Shown in pieces: positions 26,638 through 35,353 of a stretch of 64,000 bases of DNA (position 1 is the stretch's first letter; each line of letters starts with the position of its first letter). Where the stretch lies: contig NZ_MOBM01000041.1 in the NCBI RefSeq assembly GCF_003732275.1, forward strand, positions 62,001-126,000. Direction: 5' to 3'. Both the position numbers and the translations under genes were made by a program. Origin of the DNA: Pseudomonas frederiksbergensis. Its GTDB lineage: Bacteria; Pseudomonadota; Gammaproteobacteria; Pseudomonadales; Pseudomonadaceae. Below the pieces are notes generated by a model that did not search any database, had not been told where the DNA came from, and saw nothing but the letters and a program-made list of their open reading frames with translations.

Positions 26638-28422
26638 CTACTTCTGCTCACTCTGCGGCGTCACTCGCAACACCTCTTCGATCGTGGTCAAACCCGCCGC
26701 CACTTTCTGCGCCCCCGACAGCCGCAAGCTGCGCATGCCTTCCTTGAAGGCCTGACGGCGGACCGCCAGCAAATCAGTGTCGGGGTTGATCAGCGCTTTA
26801 ATGCCATCAGTCAGTTGCATGATTTCGTACACCCCGGCGCGGCCGCGATAGCCGGTTTCGCGGCATTCCAGGCAACCGATGGCGCGTTGTGCGTTGCCTG
26901 GCAGTGGCGCTTGCCAAGGCCGGGTCAGGGTTTGCCAGTCGTCCTCGCCCAACGTTAATGGCGCCTTGCAATGCGGGCAGAGGGTCCGGACCAGACGCTG
27001 GGCCATGACCCCGAGCACCGTGGCCTTGATCAGGTAATGCGGCACGCCGAGTTCCAGCAGGCGACTGATGGCGCTCGGGGCGTCGTTGGTGTGTAACGTC
27101 GACAGCACCAAGTGGCCGGTGAGTGCCGCCTGAATCGCCATCTCGGCGGTTTCGAGGTCGCGGATCTCGCCGATCATGATGATGTCCGGGTCTTGCCGCA
27201 TCAGCGCACGCACGCCGGCGGCAAAGGTCAGGTCGATGTTGTGCTGGACCTGCATCTGATTGAACGCCGGTTCGACCATTTCGATCGGGTCTTCAATGGT
27301 GCAGAGGTTGACCTCCGGCGTCGCCAGTTTCTTCAGGGTGGTGTACAGCGTGGTGGTCTTGCCTGAACCGGTCGGCCCGGTCACCAGAATGATGCCATTG
27401 GGTTGGCGGATCATGTCTTGCCAGCGGCGCAGGTCGTCGGCGGAAAAACCCAGCTGATCGAAGTCCTTGAGCAGCACTTCGGGGTCGAAGATCCGCATGA
27501 CCATTTTTTCGCCGAACGCCGTCGGTAATGTCGACAGCCGCAACTCGACTTCGCCGCCGTCCGGGGTTTTGGTTTTGACCCGGCCGTCCTGGGGTTTGCG
27601 CTTTTCTGCGACGTTCATCCGCCCCAGGCTTTTCAGGCGGCTGACGATGGCCATGGTCACCTGCGGCGGGAATTGATAGACGTTGTGCAGCACGCCGTCG
27701 ATGCGAAAACGCACCGTGCCTTGTTCGCGCCGGGGTTCGATGTGGATATCGCTGGCCCGTTGCTGGAACGCGTACTGGAACAGCCAATCGACGATGTTGA
27801 CGATGTGCGCATCGTTGGCGTCCGGCTCCTGGTCGCTGGCGCCGAGGTTGAGCAACTGTTCGAAGTTGCCCAGGGTGCTTGTTTGTTGATCAGCGTTGGT
27901 GGCGCCGGTGACCGATTTGGCCAGGCGGAAAAACTCCACGCTGAAGCGCTGGATGTCCACTGGGTTGGCCACCACGCGTTTGATCGGCAGCTTCAGCACG
28001 TGGGTCAGGTCGGTTTCCCAGCTGCTGACAAAGGGCTGGGCGCTGGCCACGGTGACGGCATCGCGGTCGATGGACACCGCCAGAATCTTGTGGCGTTGGG
28101 CGAAGGCATAGGACATCAACGGCGTAATGGCCGCGACATTGATTTTCAGCGGGTCGATGCGCAAGTAAGGCTGACCGGCCTGCTGAGACAGCCAGAGCGT
28201 CAGGCTTTCCAGATCGAGGTGTTTGCCGGGACGGCTGAGGTCGTCCAGGTGTTGGCTGGCGATGAATTCCAGCGGGTGCTGCTGACCATTTATGGCGTGA
28301 CGGCGGCGGGCGTTGAGTGCGTGTTCGGCCGAATCCTGACTGATAAAGCCTTGGGCGACCAATTCACGCAGCAAATCATTGAGGTCCAGCCAGCGGTCCT
28401 GAGTGGCGAGTTGAACGGACAT
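26638..28422 (-). CDS. Type II secretion/type IV pilus ATPase (GspE/PilB family), orphan
   Basis: A 594-residue secretion ATPase. N-terminal GspE_N-type domains (about 1-170) precede the catalytic core with Walker A TGPTGSGKTTTLYTTLKK (about 345), the aspartate box, Walker B-region IMIGEIRDLETAEMAI and a tetracysteine zinc site (CPHC...CLEC). Full length and intact. No other secretion or pilus gene is near, so it must work with components encoded elsewhere or is a divergent paralogue. Confidence 0.92.
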   Translation of the reverse strand: MSVQLATQDRWLDLNDLLRELVAQGFISQDSAEHALNARRRHAINGQQHPLEFIASQHLDDLSRPGKHLDLESLTLWLSQQAGQPYLRIDPLKINVAAITPLMSYAFAQRHKILAVSIDRDAVTVASAQPFVSSWETDLTHVLKLPIKRVVANPVDIQRFSVEFFRLAKSVTGATNADQQTSTLGNFEQLLNLGASDQEPDANDAHIVNIVDWLFQYAFQQRASDIHIEPRREQGTVRFRIDGVLHNVYQFPPQVTMAIVSRLKSLGRMNVAEKRKPQDGRVKTKTPDGGEVELRLSTLPTAFGEKMVMRIFDPEVLLKDFDQLGFSADDLRRWQDMIRQPNGIILVTGPTGSGKTTTLYTTLKKLATPEVNLCTIEDPIEMVEPAFNQMQVQHNIDLTFAAGVRALMRQDPDIIMIGEIRDLETAEMAIQAALTGHLVLSTLHTNDAPSAISRLLELGVPHYLIKATVLGVMAQRLVRTLCPHCKAPLTLGEDDWQTLTRPWQAPLPGNAQRAIGCLECRETGYRGRAGVYEIMQLTDGIKALINPDTDLLAVRRQAFKEGMRSLRLSGAQKVAAGLTTIEEVLRVTPQSEQK

Positions 28423-28512
28423 GCGGGCTCCTTATGAACAACCGTTCGCAAAGGATAGTCGCGCAGCCGTAGACCGTTGGGCCACTACCCGACCAAGACG
28501 TGTCGGGTTTTT

Positions 28513-28851
28513 TCAGCCAGCTGCCTGAACCGGCTCTCCCCACGCAGAATCAGCCGCTTGCAGGTTCACCGAGCAGACACTGATCAGGTTACGTAATTTT
28601 TCCGCGATCACTTGAGCACGGTGCCAGCTCAGGCCGTCCATGACGATGTCGATCGACAGCAGATCGTCCATACGCTGCACGTTGACCTGCTGCGGCGTCA
28701 GAAACTGCAAGGCGAACAAGTTGAGCGCCCGACACAGCAGATCCGGCTCGGCCTCGGCCAGTAATTGATAGTGAACGCGGCAGTGGGCGTTGCTGACGTT
28801 CCAGACATCGGCGCGGGCGGGCGGGGTGGTCACGGCTTCTAAATGCGGCAT
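28513..28851 (-). CDS. Small ACT-like (IlvM-type) protein
   Basis: A 112-residue protein. Residues about 20-95 follow the ACT fold of acetolactate synthase small subunit IlvM: CRVHYQLLAEAEPDLLCRALNLFALQFLTPQQVNVQRMDDLLSIDIVMDGLSWHRAQVIAEKLRNLISVCSVNL resembles IlvM's pattern of strand, helix, strand, strand, helix, strand (key matching positions: R/V at start, Q-V-N-V, I-D-I, and the closing L-I-S-V). No catalytic acetolactate synthase subunit is adjacent. It faces an Lrp regulator 126 bases away. Function is unproven. Confidence 0.55.
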   Translation of the reverse strand: MPHLEAVTTPPARADVWNVSNAHCRVHYQLLAEAEPDLLCRALNLFALQFLTPQQVNVQRMDDLLSIDIVMDGLSWHRAQVIAEKLRNLISVCSVNLQAADSAWGEPVQAAG

Positions 28852-28977
28852 GGTAGGTCTCCAAAATCACTGGAGGAATTTTTACATTCGGTGCGGGGCA
28901 TTTCTTATCTATGATTGGGCTTATTGACCATTTATCGAATCGATCAATTCGATTTAGTACCCACTACAGGTTTTTCT

Positions 28978-29448
28978 ATGCACAGCGAGCTGGATGGCTA
29001 CGACCGCAAGATTCTCGCGTTGCTGCAAGAGGACGCTTCGCTCTCCAGCGCGCAGATCGCCGAACAGGTGGGGCTCTCGCAGTCGCCGTGCTGGCGGCGG
29101 ATTCAGCGGATGAAGGAAGAGGGGATCATTCGCGGTCAGGTGACATTGCTTGACCGCAAGAAAATCGGCCTTAACACGCAGATTTTCGCCGAGATCAAAC
29201 TCAACGCCCACGGACGCTCGAACTTCACTGAGTTCACCGAGGCGATTCGCGGTTTTCCCGAAGTGCTGGAGTGTTATGTGCTGATGGGGTCGGTGGATTT
29301 CTTGCTGCGGATCGTCACGGCGGACATCGAGGCTTATGAGCGCTTCTTCTTCGAGAAGCTGTCGATGGTGCCGGGGATTCAAGAGGTCAACTCGATCGTG
29401 GCGTTGTCGGAAATCAAATCCACGACGAGTTTGCCGGTGTTGCGCTGA
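28978..29448 (+). CDS. Lrp/AsnC-family transcriptional regulator
   Basis: A 156-residue regulator. N-terminal helix-turn-helix: LDGYDRKILALLQEDASLSSAQIAEQVGLSQSPCWRRIQRMKEEGII. C-terminal RAM (ACT-like) domain with EVLECYVLMGSVDFLLRIV, the amino-acid-sensing segment. The ATG at 28978 is used since the family sequence starts there. Divergent from the IlvM-like gene, which it likely controls, perhaps in response to an amino acid. Confidence 0.92.
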   Translation: MHSELDGYDRKILALLQEDASLSSAQIAEQVGLSQSPCWRRIQRMKEEGIIRGQVTLLDRKKIGLNTQIFAEIKLNAHGRSNFTEFTEAIRGFPEVLECYVLMGSVDFLLRIVTADIEAYERFFFEKLSMVPGIQEVNSIVALSEIKSTTSLPVLR

Positions 29449-29465
29449 GGATGTTCGAAGGCCTT

Positions 29466-29598
29466 TGTGGCGAGGGAGCTTGCTCTCGCTGGAGTGCGAA
29501 GCGCTCCCCAATCCGGCCATTGCGGTATGCCAGACAAACCGCGATGCCCGGATTTACGACTGCTTCGCAGCCGAACGGGAGCAAGCCCCCTCGCCACA
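29466..29598. repeat. Inverted repeat, family 3 (TGTGGCGAGGGAGCTTGCT)
   Basis: An outer arm TGTGGCGAGGGAGCTTGCTC at 29466 pairs with GAGCAAGCCCCCTCGCCACA ending at 29598, around a 90-base centre. It is between the convergent Lrp and CYTH genes. Confidence 0.85.
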
Positions 29599-29604
29599 GG
29601 GTAC

Positions 29605-30972
29605 TTACAGACGCAGCAAAGTTTTCCAGGCGCGATTCTGATACACCGCAATCGCCTGGTGCTTACGCGCATCCAGCGATTCATCGGTGATCGGCTCGTT
29701 GGCCAGTTGCGTCAGTTTGTTCAGCTCGCCGTACAGGCGATCCATTTCCGGGATCTCCAGCACGCCGCGGGCATGGTGCAGCCAGGACTGAATGCGCTCG
29801 ATACGCGGCAGCTGCTCGGCCAAGTCTTCCGGTTGTTGCTGGTAACGCTGCAATTGCAGCGAGTTGGCTTCTTCGCTCAGCATGCGCGGCAGCCAGCTGC
29901 CCAGTTGTGCCGCGCCCTGGCGATTGCCGCGGGTGTTGCGATCGGCGGCCCAGGTGCGGGCCAGCAACCAGCGCGAAGTGTTCAGGGAGAACAGGCCCCA
30001 GCGCACGTCTTCCAGTTCTTCGAGGAATTGCTCCGGCGCGGCTTTGCGCACGTCTTCGTCGTCCTGGCCGGCTTGTACCAGCGGGCGCCAGTCTTCCAGC
30101 AGAGCATCCAGCGCGACCCGCAGATTGTGCGTCGACTGACGCGGTGCGGCCTGACCGAGGCTGCTGATCAGCGCGCGCATTTCAGCGAGGTTCTCGACCC
30201 AGTCCTGCAACAGGCGCCAGTGGCCATTGAAGCGATATTGCTCGGCCAGACGCTGGCTGCTGCTCAGCAAGTGCCAGCTCAACGCGGCGAACGCATCGTC
30301 CAGCGGCATTTCGGCGGTGATCTGCGGCGCCGGCAAGCTCAGCGAGTAGCTGTTGGCGTCGAACAAGCGATAACCGCGTTCGGCCTTGCTGATGTCACAT
30401 GGCATCAGCGCCAGGGTCGCGGCCAGTTCGGCGGCCAGTTCCAGCAGCGCGGCCGGTTCGCCTTCGCGCAGTTCCAGTTCCAGCTCGCAGATTTCTTCTT
30501 TCTGCTTGCCGACCACCACGTGGCCCAGGTCCAGCGCGGCTTCGATGACCACTTTGGTCTTGCCACGGCCCCAAGCGATTTCCGCGCGTTCGCGAACAAA
30601 ATCGGTGGTGAAGATGGCTTTCAGGGTTTTCTTGTCCAGCTCGGCCAGCTCTTCGGGCCAGCATTCACCGTCGAGTTTCTTCACGTCGAGTTTGGCTTTG
30701 GGCAGGGGCCAGTCGTACTCGTGACGCTCGGACAGACCGGCAACGCTCTGGCCACGGGTCTTGAGGGTCTGAATCACTTCTTCGCCATCGCGGCGCAGGC
30801 GCAGGGCAACCTTGGCGCGGGCCAGGTCGCGCTCAGGCGTGTCGAAGTACTGGTTCATCAACTCACGGCGTTCCCAGCCACTTTTATTGCGTTTTTTCAG
30901 TAACGGGTGCTCGCGCAGGGCGGCGAGGGTTTCGCGGCTGACGCGGAGTTTGATTTCGGTTTCTTTCTGCAT
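29605..30972 (-). CDS. CYTH-CHAD protein (inorganic triphosphatase-like)
   Basis: A 455-residue two-domain protein. The N-terminal CYTH domain (about 1-200) has the metal/phosphate motif ETEIKLRV (ExExK) and many paired Lys/Arg/Glu; such domains hydrolyse inorganic triphosphate. The C-terminal CHAD domain (about 220-455) is helical with conserved His/Arg (QSTHNLRVALDALLEDWRPL), thought to bind polyphosphate. E. coli YgiF has this architecture. Confidence 0.93.
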   Translation of the reverse strand: MQKETEIKLRVSRETLAALREHPLLKKRNKSGWERRELMNQYFDTPERDLARAKVALRLRRDGEEVIQTLKTRGQSVAGLSERHEYDWPLPKAKLDVKKLDGECWPEELAELDKKTLKAIFTTDFVRERAEIAWGRGKTKVVIEAALDLGHVVVGKQKEEICELELELREGEPAALLELAAELAATLALMPCDISKAERGYRLFDANSYSLSLPAPQITAEMPLDDAFAALSWHLLSSSQRLAEQYRFNGHWRLLQDWVENLAEMRALISSLGQAAPRQSTHNLRVALDALLEDWRPLVQAGQDDEDVRKAAPEQFLEELEDVRWGLFSLNTSRWLLARTWAADRNTRGNRQGAAQLGSWLPRMLSEEANSLQLQRYQQQPEDLAEQLPRIERIQSWLHHARGVLEIPEMDRLYGELNKLTQLANEPITDESLDARKHQAIAVYQNRAWKTLLRL

Positions 30973-31132
30973 GGCCGGAAAATCCAGGATCGGGAGCGCA
31001 GCCGGGGGGAATGTGTGGCTGCCAAGGTCGTGCAGTGTACAGGACTCGTTCGAGATAGGCTCCGCAACGGTTTATTCCTGTCGCCGGATGGTTCTATGAT
31101 GGGCTTCAATTCGGGAGTGTTGGGAGTCAGCG

Positions 31133-32296
31133 ATGCCTTTGCCGTCCATGAAAGATCAGTTCGCTGCACTGATCGCCGCGCCATCCGTCAGCTGTACCCA
31201 ACCCAGACTGGATCAAACCAATCGGCCGGTCATCGACTTGTTGGCAACATGGCTCGGGGACTTGGGTTTTGCCTGCGATATCCAGCAGGTCAGCCCCGGC
31301 AAATTCAATCTGCTGGCCAGTTTTGGTTCCGGCCCCGGCGGCCTGGTGCTGGCCGGTCACAGCGATACGGTGCCGTACGACGAGGCGTTGTGGCAGACCG
31401 ACCCGCTGAAACTGACGGAAGTGGACGGTCGCTGGGTCGGCTTGGGCAGTTGCGACATGAAGGGTTTTTTCGCCTTGGCCATCGAAGCCGTCAAACCCTT
31501 GCTCGACCAACCGTTCAAGCAACCCTTGCTGATCCTCGCCACCTGCGATGAAGAAAGCTCGATGTCTGGCGCTCGCGCTCTGGCCGAAGCCGGGCGGCCA
31601 TTAGGTCGCGCGGCGGTGATCGGCGAGCCGACCGGGCTGAAGCCGGTGCGGATGCACAAAGGCATCATGATGGAGCGCATCGATATCCTCGGCCAGAGCG
31701 GCCATTCCTCGGACCCGCGCCTGGGCCACAGCGCCCTCGAAGCCATGCACGACGCCATCGGTGAACTGCGCGGCTTGCGCCTGGCGTGGCAGCGCGAATT
31801 CCGTAACCTGCAGTTCAGCGTGCCGCAACCGACGATGAATTTCGGCTGCATTCACGGGGGGGACAATCCCAACCGAATCTGCGGCCAGTGCTCGCTGGAG
31901 TTCGACTTGCGTCCGTTGCCAGGCATGGACCCCAAAGCCTTGCGCGCGGCGATTTTGCAGAAGCTCAACCCGATTGCCGAACGGCATCAGGTGAAGATCG
32001 ATTACGCGCCGCTGTTCCCCGAAGTTCCGTCGTTCGAGCAGGCCGAGGACTCTGAATTGGTGAGGGTCGCTGAAAAGCTCACCGGCCATCGCGCCGAAGC
32101 AGTGGCGTTCGGCACGGAAGCGCCTTATCTTCAGCGTCTTGGTTGTGAAACATTGGTATTGGGGCCGGGTGATATCGCCTGCGCACACCAACCGGGGGAA
32201 TACCTCGAAATGTCACGTTTGCAGCCTACCGTGCATCTATTACGACAACTGATTGAACATTACTGCCTGACACCGGCCAAAACGGCGATGCTGTAG
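31133..32296 (+). CDS. argE: Acetylornithine deacetylase
   Basis: A 387-residue M20 zinc hydrolase that removes acetate from N-acetylornithine in arginine synthesis. Metal and catalytic motifs: LAGHSDTVPYDE, GSCDMKGFFA, TCDEESSMSGA, and GEPTGLKPVRMHKG. A GGGAG site precedes the ATG. It is followed by a family 2 repeat and argA. Confidence 0.95.
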   Translation: MPLPSMKDQFAALIAAPSVSCTQPRLDQTNRPVIDLLATWLGDLGFACDIQQVSPGKFNLLASFGSGPGGLVLAGHSDTVPYDEALWQTDPLKLTEVDGRWVGLGSCDMKGFFALAIEAVKPLLDQPFKQPLLILATCDEESSMSGARALAEAGRPLGRAAVIGEPTGLKPVRMHKGIMMERIDILGQSGHSSDPRLGHSALEAMHDAIGELRGLRLAWQREFRNLQFSVPQPTMNFGCIHGGDNPNRICGQCSLEFDLRPLPGMDPKALRAAILQKLNPIAERHQVKIDYAPLFPEVPSFEQAEDSELVRVAEKLTGHRAEAVAFGTEAPYLQRLGCETLVLGPGDIACAHQPGEYLEMSRLQPTVHLLRQLIEHYCLTPAKTAML

Positions 32297-32385
32297 GAGC
32301 TGCCGAAGGCTGCGATCTTTTGATCTTGCTTTTAAAATTCAAAGATCAAAAGATCAAAAATCGCAGCCTTCGGCAGCTCCTACAG
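32291..32385. repeat. Inverted repeat, family 2, between argE and argA
   Basis: Begins CTGTAGGAGCTGCCGAAGGC inside the last codons of argE and ends with the complement at 32385; the centre has repeated GATCAAAA units that extend or slip the stem. Confidence 0.9.
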
Positions 32386-32532
32386 GGAGCGCGTATAAAT
32401 TGCCGATGCCCCAACCCGTATTCATGAGGAGAGCGCGCGTGTTGCCAAGCCTGTTCCGACGATAACCATCAGCCCGCTGTGCGTTTACTGCTTTACCCTT
32501 TTTTGGCTGCTATTTATTACAGGCCCAGGTTC

Positions 32533-33831
32533 ATGCCCGAATACGTCAATTGGCTTCGTCACGCTTCGCCTTACATCAACGCCCATCGCGATTGCACCTT
32601 CGTCGTCATGCTGCCCGGCGACGGCGTGGAGCACCCGAACTTCGGCAATATCGTCCACGACCTGGTGCTGCTGCACAGCCTGGGCGTGCGACTGGTGCTG
32701 GTTCACGGTTCGCGTCCACAAATTGAAACCCGCCTCGCTGCTCGTGGCCTGACCCCGCATTACCACCATGGCATGCGCATCACCGATGCGGCCACGCTTG
32801 AGTGCGTGATCGATGCGGTGGGTCAACTGCGCATCGCCATCGAAGCGCGACTGTCCATGGACATGGCCTCATCGCCTATGCAGGGCTCGCGCCTGCGGGT
32901 GGCCAGCGGCAATCTGGTCACTGCTCGGCCGATCGGCGTACTTGAAGGTGTCGACTATCACCACACCGGCGAAGTGCGCCGGGTCGATCGCAAGGGCATC
33001 AATCGCCTGCTGGACGAACGCTCCATCGTGCTGTTGTCGCCGTTGGGTTACTCGCCGACCGGTGAGATCTTCAATCTCGCTTGCGAAGACGTCGCTACCC
33101 GCGCGGCTATCGATCTGGGGGCGGACAAGCTGCTGCTGTTCGGGGCCGATTTGGGCTTGATCGATGAAAATGGTCGCCTGGTCCGCGAGCTGCGTCCGCA
33201 ACAAGTGCCGGCGCATTTGCAGCGTCTGGGCAACAATTATCAGGCCGAGCTGCTGGACGCTGCCGCTGAAGCGTGCCGGGGCGGGGTGGCGCGCAGTCAC
33301 ATCGTCAGCTACGCCGAAGATGGCGCGCTGCTGACCGAACTGTTCACCCGTGACGGTGGCGGTACGCTGGTGGCCCAGGAGCAATTCGAAGTTGTGCGCG
33401 AGGCGGCCATTGAGGACGTCGGCGGTTTGCTGGACTTGATCAGCCCGCTGGAAGAACAGGGCATTCTGGTGCGCCGTTCCCGCGAGGTGCTGGAGCGTGA
33501 GATCGAGCAGTTCAGCGTGGTCGAACGCGAAGGCATGATCATCGCTTGTGCGGCGCTGTATCAGATTGCCGATTCGGATGCGGGAGAGTTGGCGTGTCTG
33601 GCGGTGAACCCGGAGTACCGCCATGGCGGTCGCGGTGATGAACTGCTGGAGCGCATCGAAACCCGCGCCCGGGCACAGGGGCTGAAAACCTTGTTCGTGC
33701 TGACGACCCGAACTGCCCACTGGTTTCGTGAGCGGGGCTTCGTGCCGAGCAGCGTCGAACGCCTGCCGTCGGCGCGGGCGTCGCTTTACAACTACCAGCG
33801 TAATTCGAAGATCTTCGAAAAAACCCTCTGA
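32533..33831 (+). CDS. argA: N-acetylglutamate synthase
   Basis: A 432-residue first enzyme of arginine synthesis. The amino-acid-kinase-like N-domain (HASPYINAHRDCTFVVMLPGD, LVLVHGSRPQI) senses arginine; the C-terminal GNAT domain has ELACLAVNPEYRHGGRGDELL (acetyl-CoA loop) and 'TTRTAHWFRERGF'. The start at 32533 (MPEYVNWLRH) gives the usual length; earlier in-frame codons are unlike the family. Confidence 0.96.
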   Translation: MPEYVNWLRHASPYINAHRDCTFVVMLPGDGVEHPNFGNIVHDLVLLHSLGVRLVLVHGSRPQIETRLAARGLTPHYHHGMRITDAATLECVIDAVGQLRIAIEARLSMDMASSPMQGSRLRVASGNLVTARPIGVLEGVDYHHTGEVRRVDRKGINRLLDERSIVLLSPLGYSPTGEIFNLACEDVATRAAIDLGADKLLLFGADLGLIDENGRLVRELRPQQVPAHLQRLGNNYQAELLDAAAEACRGGVARSHIVSYAEDGALLTELFTRDGGGTLVAQEQFEVVREAAIEDVGGLLDLISPLEEQGILVRRSREVLEREIEQFSVVEREGMIIACAALYQIADSDAGELACLAVNPEYRHGGRGDELLERIETRARAQGLKTLFVLTTRTAHWFRERGFVPSSVERLPSARASLYNYQRNSKIFEKTL

Positions 33832-33856
33832 CTGAGTGGCTGTCTGTGTTGGCTTT

Positions 33857-33988
33857 TGTGGCGAGGGAGCTCGCTCCCGCTGGGCTGCGAAGCGGCCCCA
33901 AAACCAGTAAACGCGTTATGACTGATTCACCGCGTTGTCGGGTTTGGGAGTCCTCCGGCCTCCAGCGGGAGCAAGCTCCCTCGCCACA
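33857..33988. repeat. Inverted repeat, family 3, between argA and tauA
   Basis: TGTGGCGAGGGAGCTCGCTC at 33857 pairs with GGGAGCAAGCTCCCTCGCCA to 33988; the middle is not conserved with the copy at 29466. It lies between convergent genes. Confidence 0.85.
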
Positions 33989-33999
33989 GGTTTTGCGTG

Positions 34000-34986
34000 T
34001 TATTCAGTGATGTATTTCGCGCTGACGTACGGGGAATAATCCGGCAGCACCGTCTCGACCTTCCCTTGCTCCTTCAAAAACTTCGCCGTCTCGCCAATCG
34101 CCTTGGCTGTGCCACCGTCCAGTAGCGCGGTGGTCTGTTGTGCCTTGGCATCCGGGAATGCGGAACCGGCCAGCAACTCCGGCACATCGGCGGCATTGGC
34201 ACCGGTCAATTTGGCGATTTTCTGCACCGGTTTCGAATCGGCGGTCCAGCTGTCTTTATGGGCGGCATAGTCGGCGAATGAATCCAGGGTGACCTTGGCA
34301 AATCGGGCCACAACTTCAGGATGCTTCTCGGCGTAGTCCTTGCGAGCGACCCACACCTCGAAGGTCGGCGCGCCCCATTGGCCGACCTGCGCTGCGTCGG
34401 TCAACGTCTTGCCGGTCTTGCGGATCTCCCCCAGCGCCGGGGACCAGACAAACGCGCCATCGATATCGCCGCGCTTCCAGGCCGCGGCGATTTCCGCCGG
34501 TTGCAGGTTCACCACTTTGACTTTCGAGGCGTCCAGGCCCCAATGCTTCAGCGCGCCGAGCAGGCTGTAATGGGAGGTTGAAACGAAGGGCGTGGCGATG
34601 GTCTTGCCGATCAGATCTTCCGGTTTATCGATGCCGCTGCCGTTGCGCACCACAAGGGCTTCGGCAGCGTTGATCTGAGCCGAAACAATGAACGCGACAA
34701 TCGGTAGATTGCGCGAAGCGGCTGCCGCCAGCGGGCTTGAGCCGAGGTTGCCAATCTGCACATCGCCGGACGCAATGGCAGTGACCACTTCCGGGCCGCT
34801 GTTGAAACGTCGCCAATCGATTTTCTGGCCAATGGTTTTCTCGTAAACACCATCAGCCTGAGGGACTTTGCTGGGGTCGATACCGGTTTGATAACCGACA
34901 GTGAGAGTCGCCGCCTGAGCGGAAAAAGAAAATATAAGCGATACACAAACTGTAACAAATTGACTAGATAGTGCGCGTTTGGCCAT
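34000..34986 (-). CDS. tauA: Taurine-type ABC transporter binding protein, orphan
   Basis: A 328-residue periplasmic protein with a signal peptide (VTVCVSLIFSFSAQA). It closely follows E. coli TauA: LTVGYQTGIDPSKVPQADG, the shared ASGDVQIGNLGSSPLA, STSHYSLLGALKHWG, LQPAEIAAAWKRGDIDGAFVW and VGQWGAPT. The ATG at 34986 starts the signal peptide. tauB, tauC and tauD are absent here, so it either feeds another permease such as SsuBC or one encoded elsewhere. Its promoter region holds a large inverted repeat. Confidence 0.9.
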   Translation of the reverse strand: MAKRALSSQFVTVCVSLIFSFSAQAATLTVGYQTGIDPSKVPQADGVYEKTIGQKIDWRRFNSGPEVVTAIASGDVQIGNLGSSPLAAAASRNLPIVAFIVSAQINAAEALVVRNGSGIDKPEDLIGKTIATPFVSTSHYSLLGALKHWGLDASKVKVVNLQPAEIAAAWKRGDIDGAFVWSPALGEIRKTGKTLTDAAQVGQWGAPTFEVWVARKDYAEKHPEVVARFAKVTLDSFADYAAHKDSWTADSKPVQKIAKLTGANAADVPELLAGSAFPDAKAQQTTALLDGGTAKAIGETAKFLKEQGKVETVLPDYSPYVSAKYITE

Positions 34987-35353
34987 GATGGCGTCGCCTT
35001 TTCGATAGTGATTGACGTATGGAGGATGCGACAACGCTAATCGATCTAAAAAAAGGCCAACAAATACCATTTAGGAATTAGCTTATGAGCCGATACCTTT
35101 TGTCCCGGTTCGGATCATTGCACGAAAGCTATATTCCTAAATGGTATGAAAAAGAATGAAATAATTCTTTTTGGGTTTATGAGGAAATCATTACCCTGCA
35201 GGGACCAAATCACTGCGGTTAGACCTTGGTCGTAGACACACATGGTTACGATTGACTTGTCAGTCACGGTCTGGCGCTAATCGCGCATCTCTGGATCTGG
35301 GCGTTAGACCCAAGACCAAAGAACACAAAAATTAGAACGAGAGGAGCGAAACA
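34987..35353. promoter_or_regulatory. Divergent tauA/oprD regulatory region with 15-base inverted repeat
   Basis: This 367-base gap has no gene. It holds perfect 15-base inverted arms ATACCATTTAGGAAT (35064-35078) and ATTCCTAAATGGTAT (35133-35147), 54 bases apart; allowing one bulged base the match extends three or four more bases inward. The region is AT-rich. Position and the ATTCC theme fit a sulfur-starvation LysR-type regulator (CysB/Cbl-like), which is inference. Confidence 0.6.
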
